Notes: generated by a model not told the origin, from the sequence alone. A DNA stretch of 64,000 nucleotides from Bacteroidaceae bacterium (GCA_024697945.1 JAILRU010000099.1:1-64000); one strand, 5' to 3'. Counted from the first letter of the stretch, positions 26,332-35,430 are shown. Numbers and translations are program-made.

Positions 26332-29300
26332 TTATTTCACCAAGTATTTCTTTCCACCAATGATGTAGAGTCCCTTCTTGTGGGGAGTGAGCACGCGCTG
26401 TCCGCCCATGTTGTAGATGGGCTGGCGCATCAGCGGCTCAACGGCGGGAGCAACATCCTGAACGCCCAGGATGTCATCATCGTCGAACGACACTGACATA
26501 CGCGCTGCCAACGGCGTGCTGGTCTGCAGATAGGCGCGGAACGGGTTGATGTTGGCGCCTTTGGTTGTGCCCACCTTGACGAAAACGCCATCGTTCTGAC
26601 TATAGCCGTAGTAGGTAGTACTGCTCTCAATAGACTTCAGGTTGATTCGCTCGTTGACACCCTTGAAGCTGATGCCATCCGCGGTCACTGTCTGCAAAGA
26701 GGAAGCGGGAACCGTCTTGCCCGACAGCGAGAGGAAGGGCTGGGCAGAGGCGGCCTCAAAGATATAGGGTGTGTTGGCCGCAGGAGCCTCCACCTTCTCG
26801 AAGCGGATGATCTGTGTCTCCGTGTTGTAGCTGTTCAGCTGCCAGAACGAACCTGCGGTGGTGGCCTCATCGGCAGTGAGCGCGAAGGGCAGGCAGATAG
26901 TGGAGCGCTGACCAGGCACGAAGGTGCGGTCGTAGCTGACGGCGGTTGCCCCAAACTCCTCATTATTCTTGAAGCTGTAGTTGCCGTCGGTGAGCTTCAG
27001 ATGGGCACAAGCATCACTAACTATCACGTTGTAGGGCAGCAGAGCAGGCAACGTGCCGGCCGTGGCCTTGATGAGGGCATTGCGGTTCTGGCCACGCTCA
27101 TAGAAGCTGAAGTCGGTCTCACCCGTCACGTCAATATACGTGCTCTGAGCGAGGTCGACACCCATGGTGGCCGTGGTCTTGGTAGTACCAGGCAGCAACT
27201 TCAGCGCGCCCAACTGCCAAGTGGAGGCATCGGAGGTCAGCGTCACCGTCACCTTCTCGGCACTGACCAGCGTGAAGGCGAATTCCACCTTCTGCCAACC
27301 GTTATTGGCTCCCGTGGCGTATTTCTCCACGATGCCGTTGGTCTGCACCGTGGAAGTGGCGCCATCAAGTCCCGTCAGGTTGGTCTGGACCGTGGAAGTG
27401 GCGCCATCGAGTCCCGTCAGGTTGGTCAAAGCCTCGTTCTTGTTCTTGGCAGAGAGTTTCACGCTACCGCCATTCGTACCGCGCACGATAGCCTGAACGA
27501 TGTAGTCGCCGGCAGCCAGCGAGAAGTCCTTCGACATAGTTTCATCGGCATTCTTCTGAGCCACCTTCTCGTTCTTGCCGTTCCAATTGGTAGCTGTTGT
27601 GGGAGTACCCAAAGCAGCGAGAGAGATTTCTGAGCTGGGAGCAACGGCAGTGCTGATGGGCTCTGTCTTTTTTGAACCTTTATAACTTTCAGCGGAATAC
27701 CAAGCGCCATTGACGAAGGTCAAATCTTCGGTTTTGTTATAATCATTATATTCGCTATTCCTTCCTTCACTATTAAATAAAATAAAGGATGGTTGGCCTA
27801 CGACACTCTTTGTACAAGTCCACTTCCATATTTGAGCACCCCCTGCATTATATCCCAAGAGAGCACAAGCGTCGCCTCGCCAAGCTTCTGTATATTTAAT
27901 CTCACCATTGTTATTATAAGCATAGGCATCAATATTATACCAGTTATTAGTCCAGCCATTAGGAATCTCAAAGAATGCACATACTTCGCCTTGCTCATAC
28001 CAAGCAGGCGTATAGCCCAAATAGCTTTCTGTATTGTTCGTCAAATCATTCTGATAGCCATTATATGTCACGAACACGTCTGAAGTAACATTCTTATAGT
28101 CATTAGACTTATATAAGTCAATCCCATCGTGATAGACAAGGAAGCTGATCATATTCTGGTTGCTAAATGTCTTCCTATACCAAGCGCAATCTTTAACCAA
28201 TATGACATCAGTGAGTTTCTCGTCACCACTTGTCAAGTCTCCCTTAGCGTTCCAAGCATGCATTTTCAATCCACCTTGGGTTGCTTTGACATATACAGTA
28301 ATATCATTATAAACTGCGGGATTAATAGGCTTATTTGCATAAGTATCATGTAAATCTATCACAGCATTGTCGCCAAGTGCCGTAAACACATCTGAACCGA
28401 TGCCTTTTTGATCAGGAGTCTTGGTGTCGTCGTCGCCCTGATTCAGAATGTAGTTCAGCGTATAGTCTGCCGAAGACTTGGGGAACGTCATATAATAGAA
28501 GTTCACACCATCAATGCTCTTCATATCCGAAAGCTTTGCGCCGGGCCATCCCGATGTCAGATTGCCATTGCCATCCCAGGCATAGAGGTAGATAGGCTCC
28601 TTGTCGGCACGCACATAGATAGTGATGTAGGTTGTTTCCACATCGGTAATGACATATTGGTAGGTCTGAATATCCGTAACGCTATCATCGCCCTTGACGC
28701 CCACCTTCAATGTATGGGTGCCAACAGTATTGTAAGTAAACGCAGAGGTGATAGTGGGGCTTTCCATTGTAGGGTCGCTGCCGTCTTCAGTATATACCAG
28801 CGTTGACGAGCCATCAGCAGGCGTCACATTGATGGTCACTGTCTGATAGTAGGTGCCGCTGGCCATATCGACGCGTACTTTATTATTAAGAACATCAGCT
28901 ACTGAATTCGATACGAACATCTGGAAATCCCAGTTGTTGACGTCGCCATTCCATACGGAACAATAGTCCTCCTCAGAAGGTGTATAGCCACAGTCGCCCA
29001 GCAGCAACAGGATATCAGCATTGTTGCCATGAACGAGGAAAGAACGACCACTTCCATTGTTGCATACATAGCTTTCGAAAGAGCTCTGGTTGGTAATGCC
29101 AGCAGCCTTGCGAGCTTTTATCATACGTTTCAAAGCAGCCTTATGCGTCTTCCAATGGGGCAGGAAGATGCAGGGTGTGCCAGGCATGGAAAGGATAAAG
29201 GCATTGGCAGCCAACACATGCTTCTCATTGCTCATGCAAGAGCCGTCGCGATAGGTGTCGTGGTTGTCGACAAAAGTAACCGAGTAGCGTTGGTATTCAC

Positions 29301-30204
29301 TACTACCAGCCATGCCCTGCGTGTTCAGGGCACTTTGATTAAAGCCTCCCGTAAAGGCGTTATTGATGAGGAATTTCAGGGGGAAGTCGAAGGCTGCCGA
29401 CTGAATAACGCCATCACGTTTGGTGCCGTTGATCCACCATGTAACCCCATCCCAGTTGTCCCAGAACTCACCGACGGAATAGGTGGGTTGGGCGTATTCA
29501 TTATAGATGCCTACGAACTGGGGGCCGTAGCCCTTCACCATGTCGTAGCGGAAGCCGGCATAGCCCAGTTCTTTCTGTAGATAATCCAGATAGGTCTTCA
29601 CGTTCTTCTGCACGTTGGCACTGGTATGGTCCAAGTCCCGACAGCCGTCGAAATCGTCGCCTGTGTCATTCGCACCTGTAACGTTAAACATGGTACTAAC
29701 ATATCCCCCATTATCATTCCTACAGATGTCGGCCAGCGTCCAGTTCAGGGTATAGGTACCACTTGTGCCCTGCACAGATTCATTAGGGAAGTCGCACCAA
29801 TCATTCTGCCCGTTCTTATGGTTGATCACCACGTCCTCGATAATGCCGATGCCTTTCGATTTGTAGGTGGCAATCATCGACTTCAAGTCAGTTGTATTGC
29901 CAAAGATGGTGTTGTCATGGTTCAGCCACCAGCAAGGCATGTAGCCCATGTCCTTCAGCTGGTTATTCTCCACGCACCATTCGTTCTTCGTGCGGGCAGA
30001 ATTGGGCACCCAAATCAGGTCGATGTAGCCTTCGAGATCGTTGGCCTGACCTTTCAGTGCATTCCATGTGCCCCAGTCAGCATCATCATAATAGTCCCAA
30101 TAGAACCCTTGCAGCATCACGCCGCCATAGTTTTCAGGCCAGCCCTGAGCCATCGTGCAGACAGCAGACAGGCAGACCAACATAGTAGCAAACAGTTTCT
30201 TCAT
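26332..30204 (-). CDS. Secreted GH13 alpha-amylase, multi-domain with starch-binding-like modules and C-terminal motif
   Basis: GVMLQGFYWDYY, GIGIIEDVVINHK, GFRYDMVKGY, VGEFWDN, VTFVDNHDT; then DGSDPTMESP and repeated YLYAWDGNGNLTSGWPGAKL-type CBM-like segments. Start at MKKLFATMLVCLSAVCTMAQ. Confidence 0.92.
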   Translation of the reverse strand: MKKLFATMLVCLSAVCTMAQGWPENYGGVMLQGFYWDYYDDADWGTWNALKGQANDLEGYIDLIWVPNSARTKNEWCVENNQLKDMGYMPCWWLNHDNTIFGNTTDLKSMIATYKSKGIGIIEDVVINHKNGQNDWCDFPNESVQGTSGTYTLNWTLADICRNDNGGYVSTMFNVTGANDTGDDFDGCRDLDHTSANVQKNVKTYLDYLQKELGYAGFRYDMVKGYGPQFVGIYNEYAQPTYSVGEFWDNWDGVTWWINGTKRDGVIQSAAFDFPLKFLINNAFTGGFNQSALNTQGMAGSSEYQRYSVTFVDNHDTYRDGSCMSNEKHVLAANAFILSMPGTPCIFLPHWKTHKAALKRMIKARKAAGITNQSSFESYVCNNGSGRSFLVHGNNADILLLLGDCGYTPSEEDYCSVWNGDVNNWDFQMFVSNSVADVLNNKVRVDMASGTYYQTVTINVTPADGSSTLVYTEDGSDPTMESPTITSAFTYNTVGTHTLKVGVKGDDSVTDIQTYQYVITDVETTYITIYVRADKEPIYLYAWDGNGNLTSGWPGAKLSDMKSIDGVNFYYMTFPKSSADYTLNYILNQGDDDTKTPDQKGIGSDVFTALGDNAVIDLHDTYANKPINPAVYNDITVYVKATQGGLKMHAWNAKGDLTSGDEKLTDVILVKDCAWYRKTFSNQNMISFLVYHDGIDLYKSNDYKNVTSDVFVTYNGYQNDLTNNTESYLGYTPAWYEQGEVCAFFEIPNGWTNNWYNIDAYAYNNNGEIKYTEAWRGDACALLGYNAGGAQIWKWTCTKSVVGQPSFILFNSEGRNSEYNDYNKTEDLTFVNGAWYSAESYKGSKKTEPISTAVAPSSEISLAALGTPTTATNWNGKNEKVAQKNADETMSKDFSLAAGDYIVQAIVRGTNGGSVKLSAKNKNEALTNLTGLDGATSTVQTNLTGLDGATSTVQTNGIVEKYATGANNGWQKVEFAFTLVSAEKVTVTLTSDASTWQLGALKLLPGTTKTTATMGVDLAQSTYIDVTGETDFSFYERGQNRNALIKATAGTLPALLPYNVIVSDACAHLKLTDGNYSFKNNEEFGATAVSYDRTFVPGQRSTICLPFALTADEATTAGSFWQLNSYNTETQIIRFEKVEAPAANTPYIFEAASAQPFLSLSGKTVPASSLQTVTADGISFKGVNERINLKSIESSTTYYGYSQNDGVFVKVGTTKGANINPFRAYLQTSTPLAARMSVSFDDDDILGVQDVAPAVEPLMRQPIYNMGGQRVLTPHKKGLYIIGGKKYLVK
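27340..27423 (-). repeat. 42-bp tandem duplication inside the amylase gene (14 aa, NLTGLDGATSTVQT x2)
   Basis: Two copies differing at 2 positions: ggtctgcaccgtggaagtggcgccatcaagtcccgtcaggtt / ggtctggaccgtggaagtggcgccatcgagtcccgtcaggtt. Confidence 0.95.
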
Positions 30205-30429
30205 GTTGAAAATTAAAAAAAGGTTTTTATACGTTATTCCATGTGCAAAAGTAATCATATATTTTTATATAGTTGTCTAACTGAAAAGCCTTTTCGCGTG
30301 AATAATATATGCAATCCTTTGTCCAACGAGAATAAAAATGAGGTGACGGCAGAAAATAATTCTGTTTTTTCGCTCCACTTTTATCTTTATTTCGTAACTT
30401 TGCAACCGAATTTGGGCAATCGGGGGGCA

Positions 30430-30590
30430 GTAGCCGCCTGATGAAAGGGAATCCGGTGAGAGTCCGGGACTGTACCTGCAGCTGTAATCCTCGTTGAAGA
30501 GGTCTGCTTGTATAACGCCACTGACATCGAAAATAGGAGTCGGGAAGGTAAAGCAGACTGAGGAAAGTCAGAAGACCTGCCAAACTACAG
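30430..30590 (+). ncRNA. Cobalamin riboswitch
   Basis: Conserved core tgaaagggaatccggtgagagtccgggactgtacctgcagctgtaa, then gccactgacatcgaaaataggagtcgggaaggtaaagcagactgaggaaagtcagaagacctgcc. TAACTTTG -7 box at 30395-30402. Ends approximate. Confidence 0.88.
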
Positions 30591-30787
30591 AAGTACGGCC
30601 GTACAGGATGATGCGGTGCGGAAAACATGGTTGACGAACGAACAGATGCTATCGTGGGTTGGCATTATTGTGCATGGCCCAGATGTCATGGGCATAGACC
30701 ATCCTGAGGGCTGGCGAAGGCAAGGCCTATATATGCTCCATGTATTCTAAAGAGTTGTACGTGTATTATTATATATCATTGTTTGGT

Positions 30788-30826
30788 GGAGATGTTGTCG
30801 TGAGACAGCATCTCCATTTGCGTTTT
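30788..30826 (+). terminator. Intrinsic terminator about 200 nt after the riboswitch
   Basis: ggagatgttgtc-gtga-gacagcatctcc followed by atttgcgtttt. Confidence 0.8.
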
Positions 30827-30969
30827 AGCACTGGCGCAAGAAACGGGTCCTACAGATTTTCGTGTACGTAGCAACTTAGAATAGCCCTACGGCATCAAAC
30901 AGATAGCGCAACAGGCATAACAAAAGAAAGCTACACCCAAAGTTTGAAAAAGCCGTGGCAAAAGTTCAT

Positions 30970-30984
30970 TCCACGACGTGGAAC
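30970..30984. repeat. Short perfect palindrome ttccacgacgtggaa
   Basis: TTCCACG-A-CGTGGAA; related half-site ccacgacgag follows. Confidence 0.5.
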
Positions 30985-31263
30985 GATAAAACCACGACGA
31001 GAAACAAACTTTATTTTTTACCCACACAAAATCTTGTGGAACCCAAAAACGAACTCGAACTGTTGCGGTTGAAAAGACGCTTCAGCGCCATTTACATTGC
31101 TTTACGGATAATCAATCCCTGAAAAAAACCTGCCCTCCCCGAAAACGCAGGAAAAAACGGCAGAGGCTTCACCTACGCAGGGAAAAGGCCTACCTTTGCA
31201 CCAGCCAAAAGGGGAGAAGGCGCCCTCCGCCTGGCGGCATCAACCACAAAAAGACTTACAACT

Positions 31264-31860
31264 ATGAGAAAGTATCAAAAGCATGCCCAAACGGGCAGCA
31301 ACAACAATGCAACGACTCCCTTCGCACAGGCCTGCCAGCAAATGCACCTTGCTGCCAACGCTTGCCTCAACTGGCTCATCATGGCCCAGCGCGGCAGTCT
31401 GCAGATGGTGCACGCCGAGATGGGATGTGCCCGCAGCACCCGACTGGCCCGACTGCATCCCGGCAGCCACGAGCTATCGCCACAGAGCGCCCTGCAACTG
31501 GTGGTGATGCCGGCGCAGTTCGACGACGTGCGAGAGCATGGCTACGACCACCAGCGGTGGCAGACACTCATCTACAGCTGGCTGGGACGTGAACTCACCG
31601 AGCAGCTGCGGCAGCACTTGGCATCGAAGATGAACATGAAGAACTGCAAGTTCTTCCTCGTCAGAAGTGGTGAGTGCGAAAAGGTGGCCGACTATTCCGA
31701 CCGAAGCATCATTTTACTTGAAGATGACGCCCCCGAACATGGCGAGAGCGGCTCCACACAGAAAAAGGAGCACGCCTCGCCAAAATTTGGAGCGCGACTT
31801 TTTCCAAAAAGTCAACGCCTTTTTCCAAAAAGTCGCGCTCCAAATTTTGAAGGGGAGTAA
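31264..31860 (+). CDS. Hypothetical protein; C-terminus encoded by palindromic repeat
   Basis: Intact ORF after promoter-like tacctttg; coding supported mainly by ORF length and its position before an amidase gene. Confidence 0.55.
   Translation: MRKYQKHAQTGSNNNATTPFAQACQQMHLAANACLNWLIMAQRGSLQMVHAEMGCARSTRLARLHPGSHELSPQSALQLVVMPAQFDDVREHGYDHQRWQTLIYSWLGRELTEQLRQHLASKMNMKNCKFFLVRSGECEKVADYSDRSIILLEDDAPEHGESGSTQKKEHASPKFGARLFPKSQRLFPKSRAPNFEGE
31781..31849. repeat. Long palindromic repeat overlapping the ORF 3' end
   Basis: caaaatttggagcgcgacttttt ... aaaaagtcgcgctccaaattttg, 23-bp perfect arms. Confidence 0.93.
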
Positions 31861-31933
31861 CCCGCTGGATATAACGACTTTATAAAACATCGAAAAAACA
31901 GGCTTAAACAACAGCCAAAACGTTCTGAAAATC

Positions 31934-32344
31934 ATGCGAAAGATAACCGAAATCATCGTGCACTGCACAGCCACGCCCGAGGGGCGCTGGCACACCGTGG
32001 CCGACGTAGACCACTGGCATCGCCAACGTGGATTCTTCGGCATTGGCTACCACTTCCTCGTGCTACTCGACGGCACCATCGCCACTGGTCGCCCGCTGTG
32101 GCGCGTGGGTGCCCACTGCACCGGCCACAACACCCACAGCGTGGGCATCTGCTACGTGGGAGGGCTCGACGCTCAAGGCAAGCCAAAGGACACGCGCACA
32201 CCCGAACAGCGCAAAGCCATGCTGCAGCTGATACAGCTACTGAAGAGTGTCTTCGTAGGAGCCACCGTCTACGGACATCGCGACTTCGCAGCAAAGGCAT
32301 GCCCCTGCTTCGACGCAAGAAAAGAGTATGAGGGAATGGAATAA
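31934..32344 (+). CDS. N-acetylmuramoyl-L-alanine amidase (Amidase_2/PGRP-like)
   Basis: ITEIIVHCTATPEGR, GYHFLVLLDGTIATGRPLWRVGAHCTGHNTHSVGICYVGG, YGHRDFAAKACPCFDA. Confidence 0.93.
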   Translation: MRKITEIIVHCTATPEGRWHTVADVDHWHRQRGFFGIGYHFLVLLDGTIATGRPLWRVGAHCTGHNTHSVGICYVGGLDAQGKPKDTRTPEQRKAMLQLIQLLKSVFVGATVYGHRDFAAKACPCFDARKEYEGME

Positions 32345-32470
32345 ACTTAGTGCAAAGAAAAAAGTTGGACGACTCGTCCAACATTTTACGAAATCTCAAG
32401 TAATGTTATTTTACATAATATTTGTAACAAACTGATATACACCACAAAATAAGAGCAGACAAAAAACATT

Positions 32471-32546
32471 GATTTTCGGGAAATTTCATAATATTTCGGG
32501 AATTTCGGGAATTTTTCGGGAAAAATGTTTGGGGATTTCGGGAATT
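32471..32546. repeat. Tandem (g)atttcgggaa repeat overlapping a promoter
   Basis: gattttcgggaaatttcataatatttcgggaatttcgggaatttttcgggaaaaatgtttggggatttcgggaa. Confidence 0.7.
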
Positions 32547-32559
32547 GTTTGTACCTTTG
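32528..32559 (+). promoter_or_regulatory. Bacteroidetes-type promoter upstream of truncated integrase
   Basis: tttg gggatttcgggaattgtttg tacctttg. Confidence 0.7.
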
Positions 32560-32585
32560 CGACACGTTTAACAAATCACGAAATT

Positions 32586-32843
32586 ATGGCGCAAATTGAA
32601 TTGAGACTATCGAACAGAGTTCAGAAGGAGACAAGCATGAGTGAGGTCATGATCTGCCTACGTTACTCACGGCATGACCTAAGTGCAAAGAGCGGCATCT
32701 TTGTCAACCCCGATTATTTCGAGTACTACATCAACCGTAAGGCTACCAAAAATCCACGTCTGCCATTGCCTGAGAACAAGCTCACGGCAACAATTGCAAG
32801 AGCATCTAAGAGCGGATGGGAATTGCGCAAGAGCGGTATTATT
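32586..32843 (+). pseudogene. Tyrosine recombinase/integrase, N-terminal arm-binding fragment truncated by IS
   Basis: MAQIELRLSNRVQKETSMSEVMICLRYSRHDLSAKSGIFVNPDYFEYYINRKATKNPRLPLPENKLTATIARASKSGWELRKSGII, then IS sequence; no catalytic domain. Confidence 0.75.
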
Positions 32844-32882
32844 GGGCGCAGGGGGAAATGTCCGTGGATGCCCCCATGCTGC

Positions 32883-33965
32883 CTAACCAAATATCGTAGC
32901 GCAACGGTACATGAAGAATGGCAAGTCAGTGACCCCATGTACCTGCGCTCTCAATGCCTTTATCTTCGAGTTGAAAGACTCTGCGGATGCATTGGTAGCC
33001 CTGTTGTTGAAGTAGTTCAGCACATACTCTTCCTTGCTCATGATAGTGTCGCGCACCGAGATGATTTCCCTGATTCTCGTCCTTCCCACGTTCTTTCCCC
33101 ACTTGCGCAAAGCCTTCTTGGCTTTCTTCCTGTCCGTTATTTTGCTGAAGATGTTGCGCAGGGCGCACAGCAGGCCGTATGCCGCCTTCATCTTCGGCTC
33201 AATCTCAAACAGCAGGTTCATTTCCCCTCTCTGGAAGTCAGTCCAGTCGCCGGGGCTTTTCATCAGCGGGTATCTCACATGCGTGAGCAGGTCGGCCTTC
33301 GTCTCTCCGTTGCTCAGCTTGGGAGGCTCGAACTTCTCGTTCTTGCGCTTGGGCGGTCGGCCTATGCGCTTGCCGTTCTTGCTCTTCCTGGGAGGATGCT
33401 TCTCCCTGTACCTCTTCCTGTTCTTGGCATTGCGTTCCTGTTTCTTCTTGAACTGGCGTTCCTCCCGCTTGACCTCCGTGGTGTTGGCGCGCTTGAGCTT
33501 CATGCGCATTGCGTCAAGCCCCTTCGTGCCGTAGAGCTGCATGACGTGGAACAGGTCGATGACTATCTCCGCCTGCGGGAACTCCTTCCTCACGATGCCC
33601 ATCATGCTGTCCGAGAAGTCCATCGTCACCTCCTTGACCTTCTGGCGGCTCCACAGGGGTATCTTGTCCAAATGCCCCGCCACTTCGGCGACCGTCGTGC
33701 CCTTGACGGCGGCGATGAGCGTGCCCTTCTTGCAATGGCCGTCCTTGTTGGAAAGGAAAGTGAACAGGTCGTGGTGCAGCATCGTCTCGTCGATGCCCAG
33801 GCGCTCGCCCATGTTCTGCCCCAGCAGCACCCACTCACCTGCATGCTCCTTCTGGTCCCAGTCACCATACCCGCTCAGGTGCTCCTTGTAGGCGCGGCTG
33901 AGGTACTTACCGTCAGTCCGGAAGAAGCGCCCCACGCATTGGGCCGTCACCGGGTAGGTGTCCAA
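32883..33965 (-). CDS. ISAon1-family transposase (DDE, ISL3-like)
   Basis: TAQCVGRFFRTDGKYLSRAYKEHLSGYGDWDQKEHAGEWVLLGQNMGERLGIDETMLHH ... NASAESFNSKIKALRAQ; probable TTG or frameshift-derived start. Confidence 0.92.
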   Translation of the reverse strand: MDTYPVTAQCVGRFFRTDGKYLSRAYKEHLSGYGDWDQKEHAGEWVLLGQNMGERLGIDETMLHHDLFTFLSNKDGHCKKGTLIAAVKGTTVAEVAGHLDKIPLWSRQKVKEVTMDFSDSMMGIVRKEFPQAEIVIDLFHVMQLYGTKGLDAMRMKLKRANTTEVKREERQFKKKQERNAKNRKRYREKHPPRKSKNGKRIGRPPKRKNEKFEPPKLSNGETKADLLTHVRYPLMKSPGDWTDFQRGEMNLLFEIEPKMKAAYGLLCALRNIFSKITDRKKAKKALRKWGKNVGRTRIREIISVRDTIMSKEEYVLNYFNNRATNASAESFNSKIKALRAQVHGVTDLPFFMYRCATIFG

Positions 33966-34353
33966 CCATTTTTTTTAAGAAATCCGCAAACTCCACTGAG
34001 TAGCAGGTCCCTTCTGCCACTAAAGGCAGGCTTTCCAGAACAACATTGCCTCCGTCTCCGTCGAGCCAGCGGCGGCGGCGTACATGCAGCAGCACCTTGT
34101 GCTCTCGTTGGGGAAAGTCGTTGAACAGGCGGGCTTCAGTAAAGCCGTTGGGATGCAGGTCGTGCCATTTCACATCACGAAGGTCACGCTCGTCAAGGTA
34201 GATATGGAGGATACGGATGACCGTGCCCGTCTCGTCCATCTCGTTTGTCACTTCTTCGTCGATCTTGGTAATCTCGAAGTAATCAAGAATGCCGTTGGGA
34301 AGCATGAAGCGCACCAACGTCTCGTAGTCGAATGATGAATGTTTCTTTGCCAT
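33913..34353 (-). CDS. ISAon1-family transposase N-terminal region protein
   Basis: YETLVRFMLPNGILDYFEITKIDEE ... VLLHVRRRRWLDGDGGNVVLESLPLVAEGTCYSVEFADFLKKM; overlaps the transposase ORF at an A8 run. Confidence 0.9.
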   Translation of the reverse strand: MAKKHSSFDYETLVRFMLPNGILDYFEITKIDEEVTNEMDETGTVIRILHIYLDERDLRDVKWHDLHPNGFTEARLFNDFPQREHKVLLHVRRRRWLDGDGGNVVLESLPLVAEGTCYSVEFADFLKKMVGHLPGDGPMRGALLPD

Positions 34354-34511
34354 GCTGCAAAGGTAACACTTTTTTCGGACATGAGTTCCGTTGCGCTAAG
34401 ATATTTTGGTTAGGTGGCATGGGGGGCTTATCCACGGACTTCCCCCCCTGCGCCCTGAAAACTTATTTTTTATATCGACTGTATAAGCTAATACTGATCC
34501 CCAAAGTTCTA

Positions 34512-34853
34512 TCAAAAGATAGAATCAATTATTTTGTCAACAATCTCGTTGAAATACTGCTCCTTAATACTTCCGAGACGACGAACGACATCGCGCTCTA
34601 TATATCCTGCAATAATCTGGCACTTCACTAAGCTTGGCTTTGCAAAAGTGTATCCAACTACCATCTCATCAGTAAGCGGATATGAGTATTGTGGGTTGAG
34701 CCAATCGTTGGAAGTGATGAGCACAAGGTAAAACATGCCGTCTTCAGCCTCTTGCAGTTCATCATTTGACACAATAATAGCCGGATGTGGCTTGAATGTC
34801 CCATCAGGAAAGAGGAAGCTGACCTCTACAATGTCTCTTTGATGATATTTCAT
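34512..34853 (-). CDS. Type II TA toxin, PemK/MazF family
   Basis: MKYHQRDIVEVSFLFPDGTFKPHPAIIVSNDELQEAEDGMFYLVLITSND; 4-nt overlap with the upstream small ORF. Confidence 0.85.
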   Translation of the reverse strand: MKYHQRDIVEVSFLFPDGTFKPHPAIIVSNDELQEAEDGMFYLVLITSNDWLNPQYSYPLTDEMVVGYTFAKPSLVKCQIIAGYIERDVVRRLGSIKEQYFNEIVDKIIDSIF

Positions 34854-35059
34854 AGGTAGCGAGCTATGACTTTCGACATTGAGCGTTTTGAGTGAGCAAG
34901 AAATGCGTCCCTTTCTACTTGATGAGCTTCAACTGCTTCCTCTGGAGATATGTCTGGCTGAACATCTCTCTTAAGGAAAAGTCCAGTTGCCAGCAATGCT
35001 GCAAGCTTGCGCCGTGCAAGGGCATTGTGCTGATTATATTCTAATGTTACGGTGCACAT
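34850..35059 (-). CDS. Putative cognate antitoxin (69 aa)
   Basis: MCTVTLEYNQHNALARRKLAALLATGLFLKRDVQPDISPEEAVEAHQ; directly upstream of and overlapping the toxin; caaagatacg (-7 box) upstream at ~35089. Confidence 0.75.
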   Translation of the reverse strand: MCTVTLEYNQHNALARRKLAALLATGLFLKRDVQPDISPEEAVEAHQVERDAFLAHSKRSMSKVIARYL

Positions 35060-35338
35060 TTTCTTTGGTTTTTAACACTTACGCTTTGCAAAGATACGAA
35101 AGTTAATTCAAAATTCAAAATAAATTAATTCAAAAAAAAGGAAAAATGAATACCGCAGAAGAAAAGGAGTAAAAAACAGCAACAATAGGTAACTGAGGCG
35201 AAAAATCCATGTCAGGCATCAGGTTCCTTGTTTGTTTCACCAGCCGCCTATATATATAGCGACCAGTGAAACGAACGAGAAACAAGCCAGACAGCGACCT
35301 TTCCTTTTATCAATAGCGGGCTGTTGCTTCTGTCGGAG

Positions 35339-35430
35339 CGATAGTAATCCTATGACGGAAGGAATAGTAATCCTATGACGGAAGGAATACTAATCCTATG
35401 CAGGAAGGAATAGTAATCCTCCGGCGGTAG
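35339..35430. repeat. 23-nt tandem repeat, 4 copies
   Basis: (gaatagtaatcctatgacggaag)n with diverged last copy. Confidence 0.92.

Larger units (their letters stand above)
32844..34455 (-). mobile_element. ISAon1-like insertion sequence
   Basis: ~65-bp imperfect terminal inverted repeats: left gggcgcagggggaaatgtccgtggatgcccccatgctgcctaaccaaatatcgtagcgcaacgg; right end is its near reverse complement. Confidence 0.93.

Noticed and set aside
30632-30712. Short ORF after the riboswitch (MVDERTDAIVGWHYCAWPRCHGHRPS)
   Set aside because: 26 codons, no recognisable family or clear RBS; not called as CDS though mentioned in the orphan-riboswitch finding.
31264-31860. HU-family DNA-binding protein (commonly precedes amidases of this type)
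   Set aside because: Sequence does not show HU-like features that I can recognise; left as hypothetical.
32469-34124. 551-aa + strand ORF
   Set aside because: Chimera: genuine integrase N-terminus (from 32586) read through antisense to the IS transposase; not a single gene.
32844-34455. Target-site duplication flanking the IS
   Set aside because: Compared 8 nt on both sides (gtattatt vs tgaaaact); no match.
35339-35430. CRISPR array candidate
   Set aside because: 23-nt units are directly contiguous without spacers, and no cas genes are present; simple tandem repeat.
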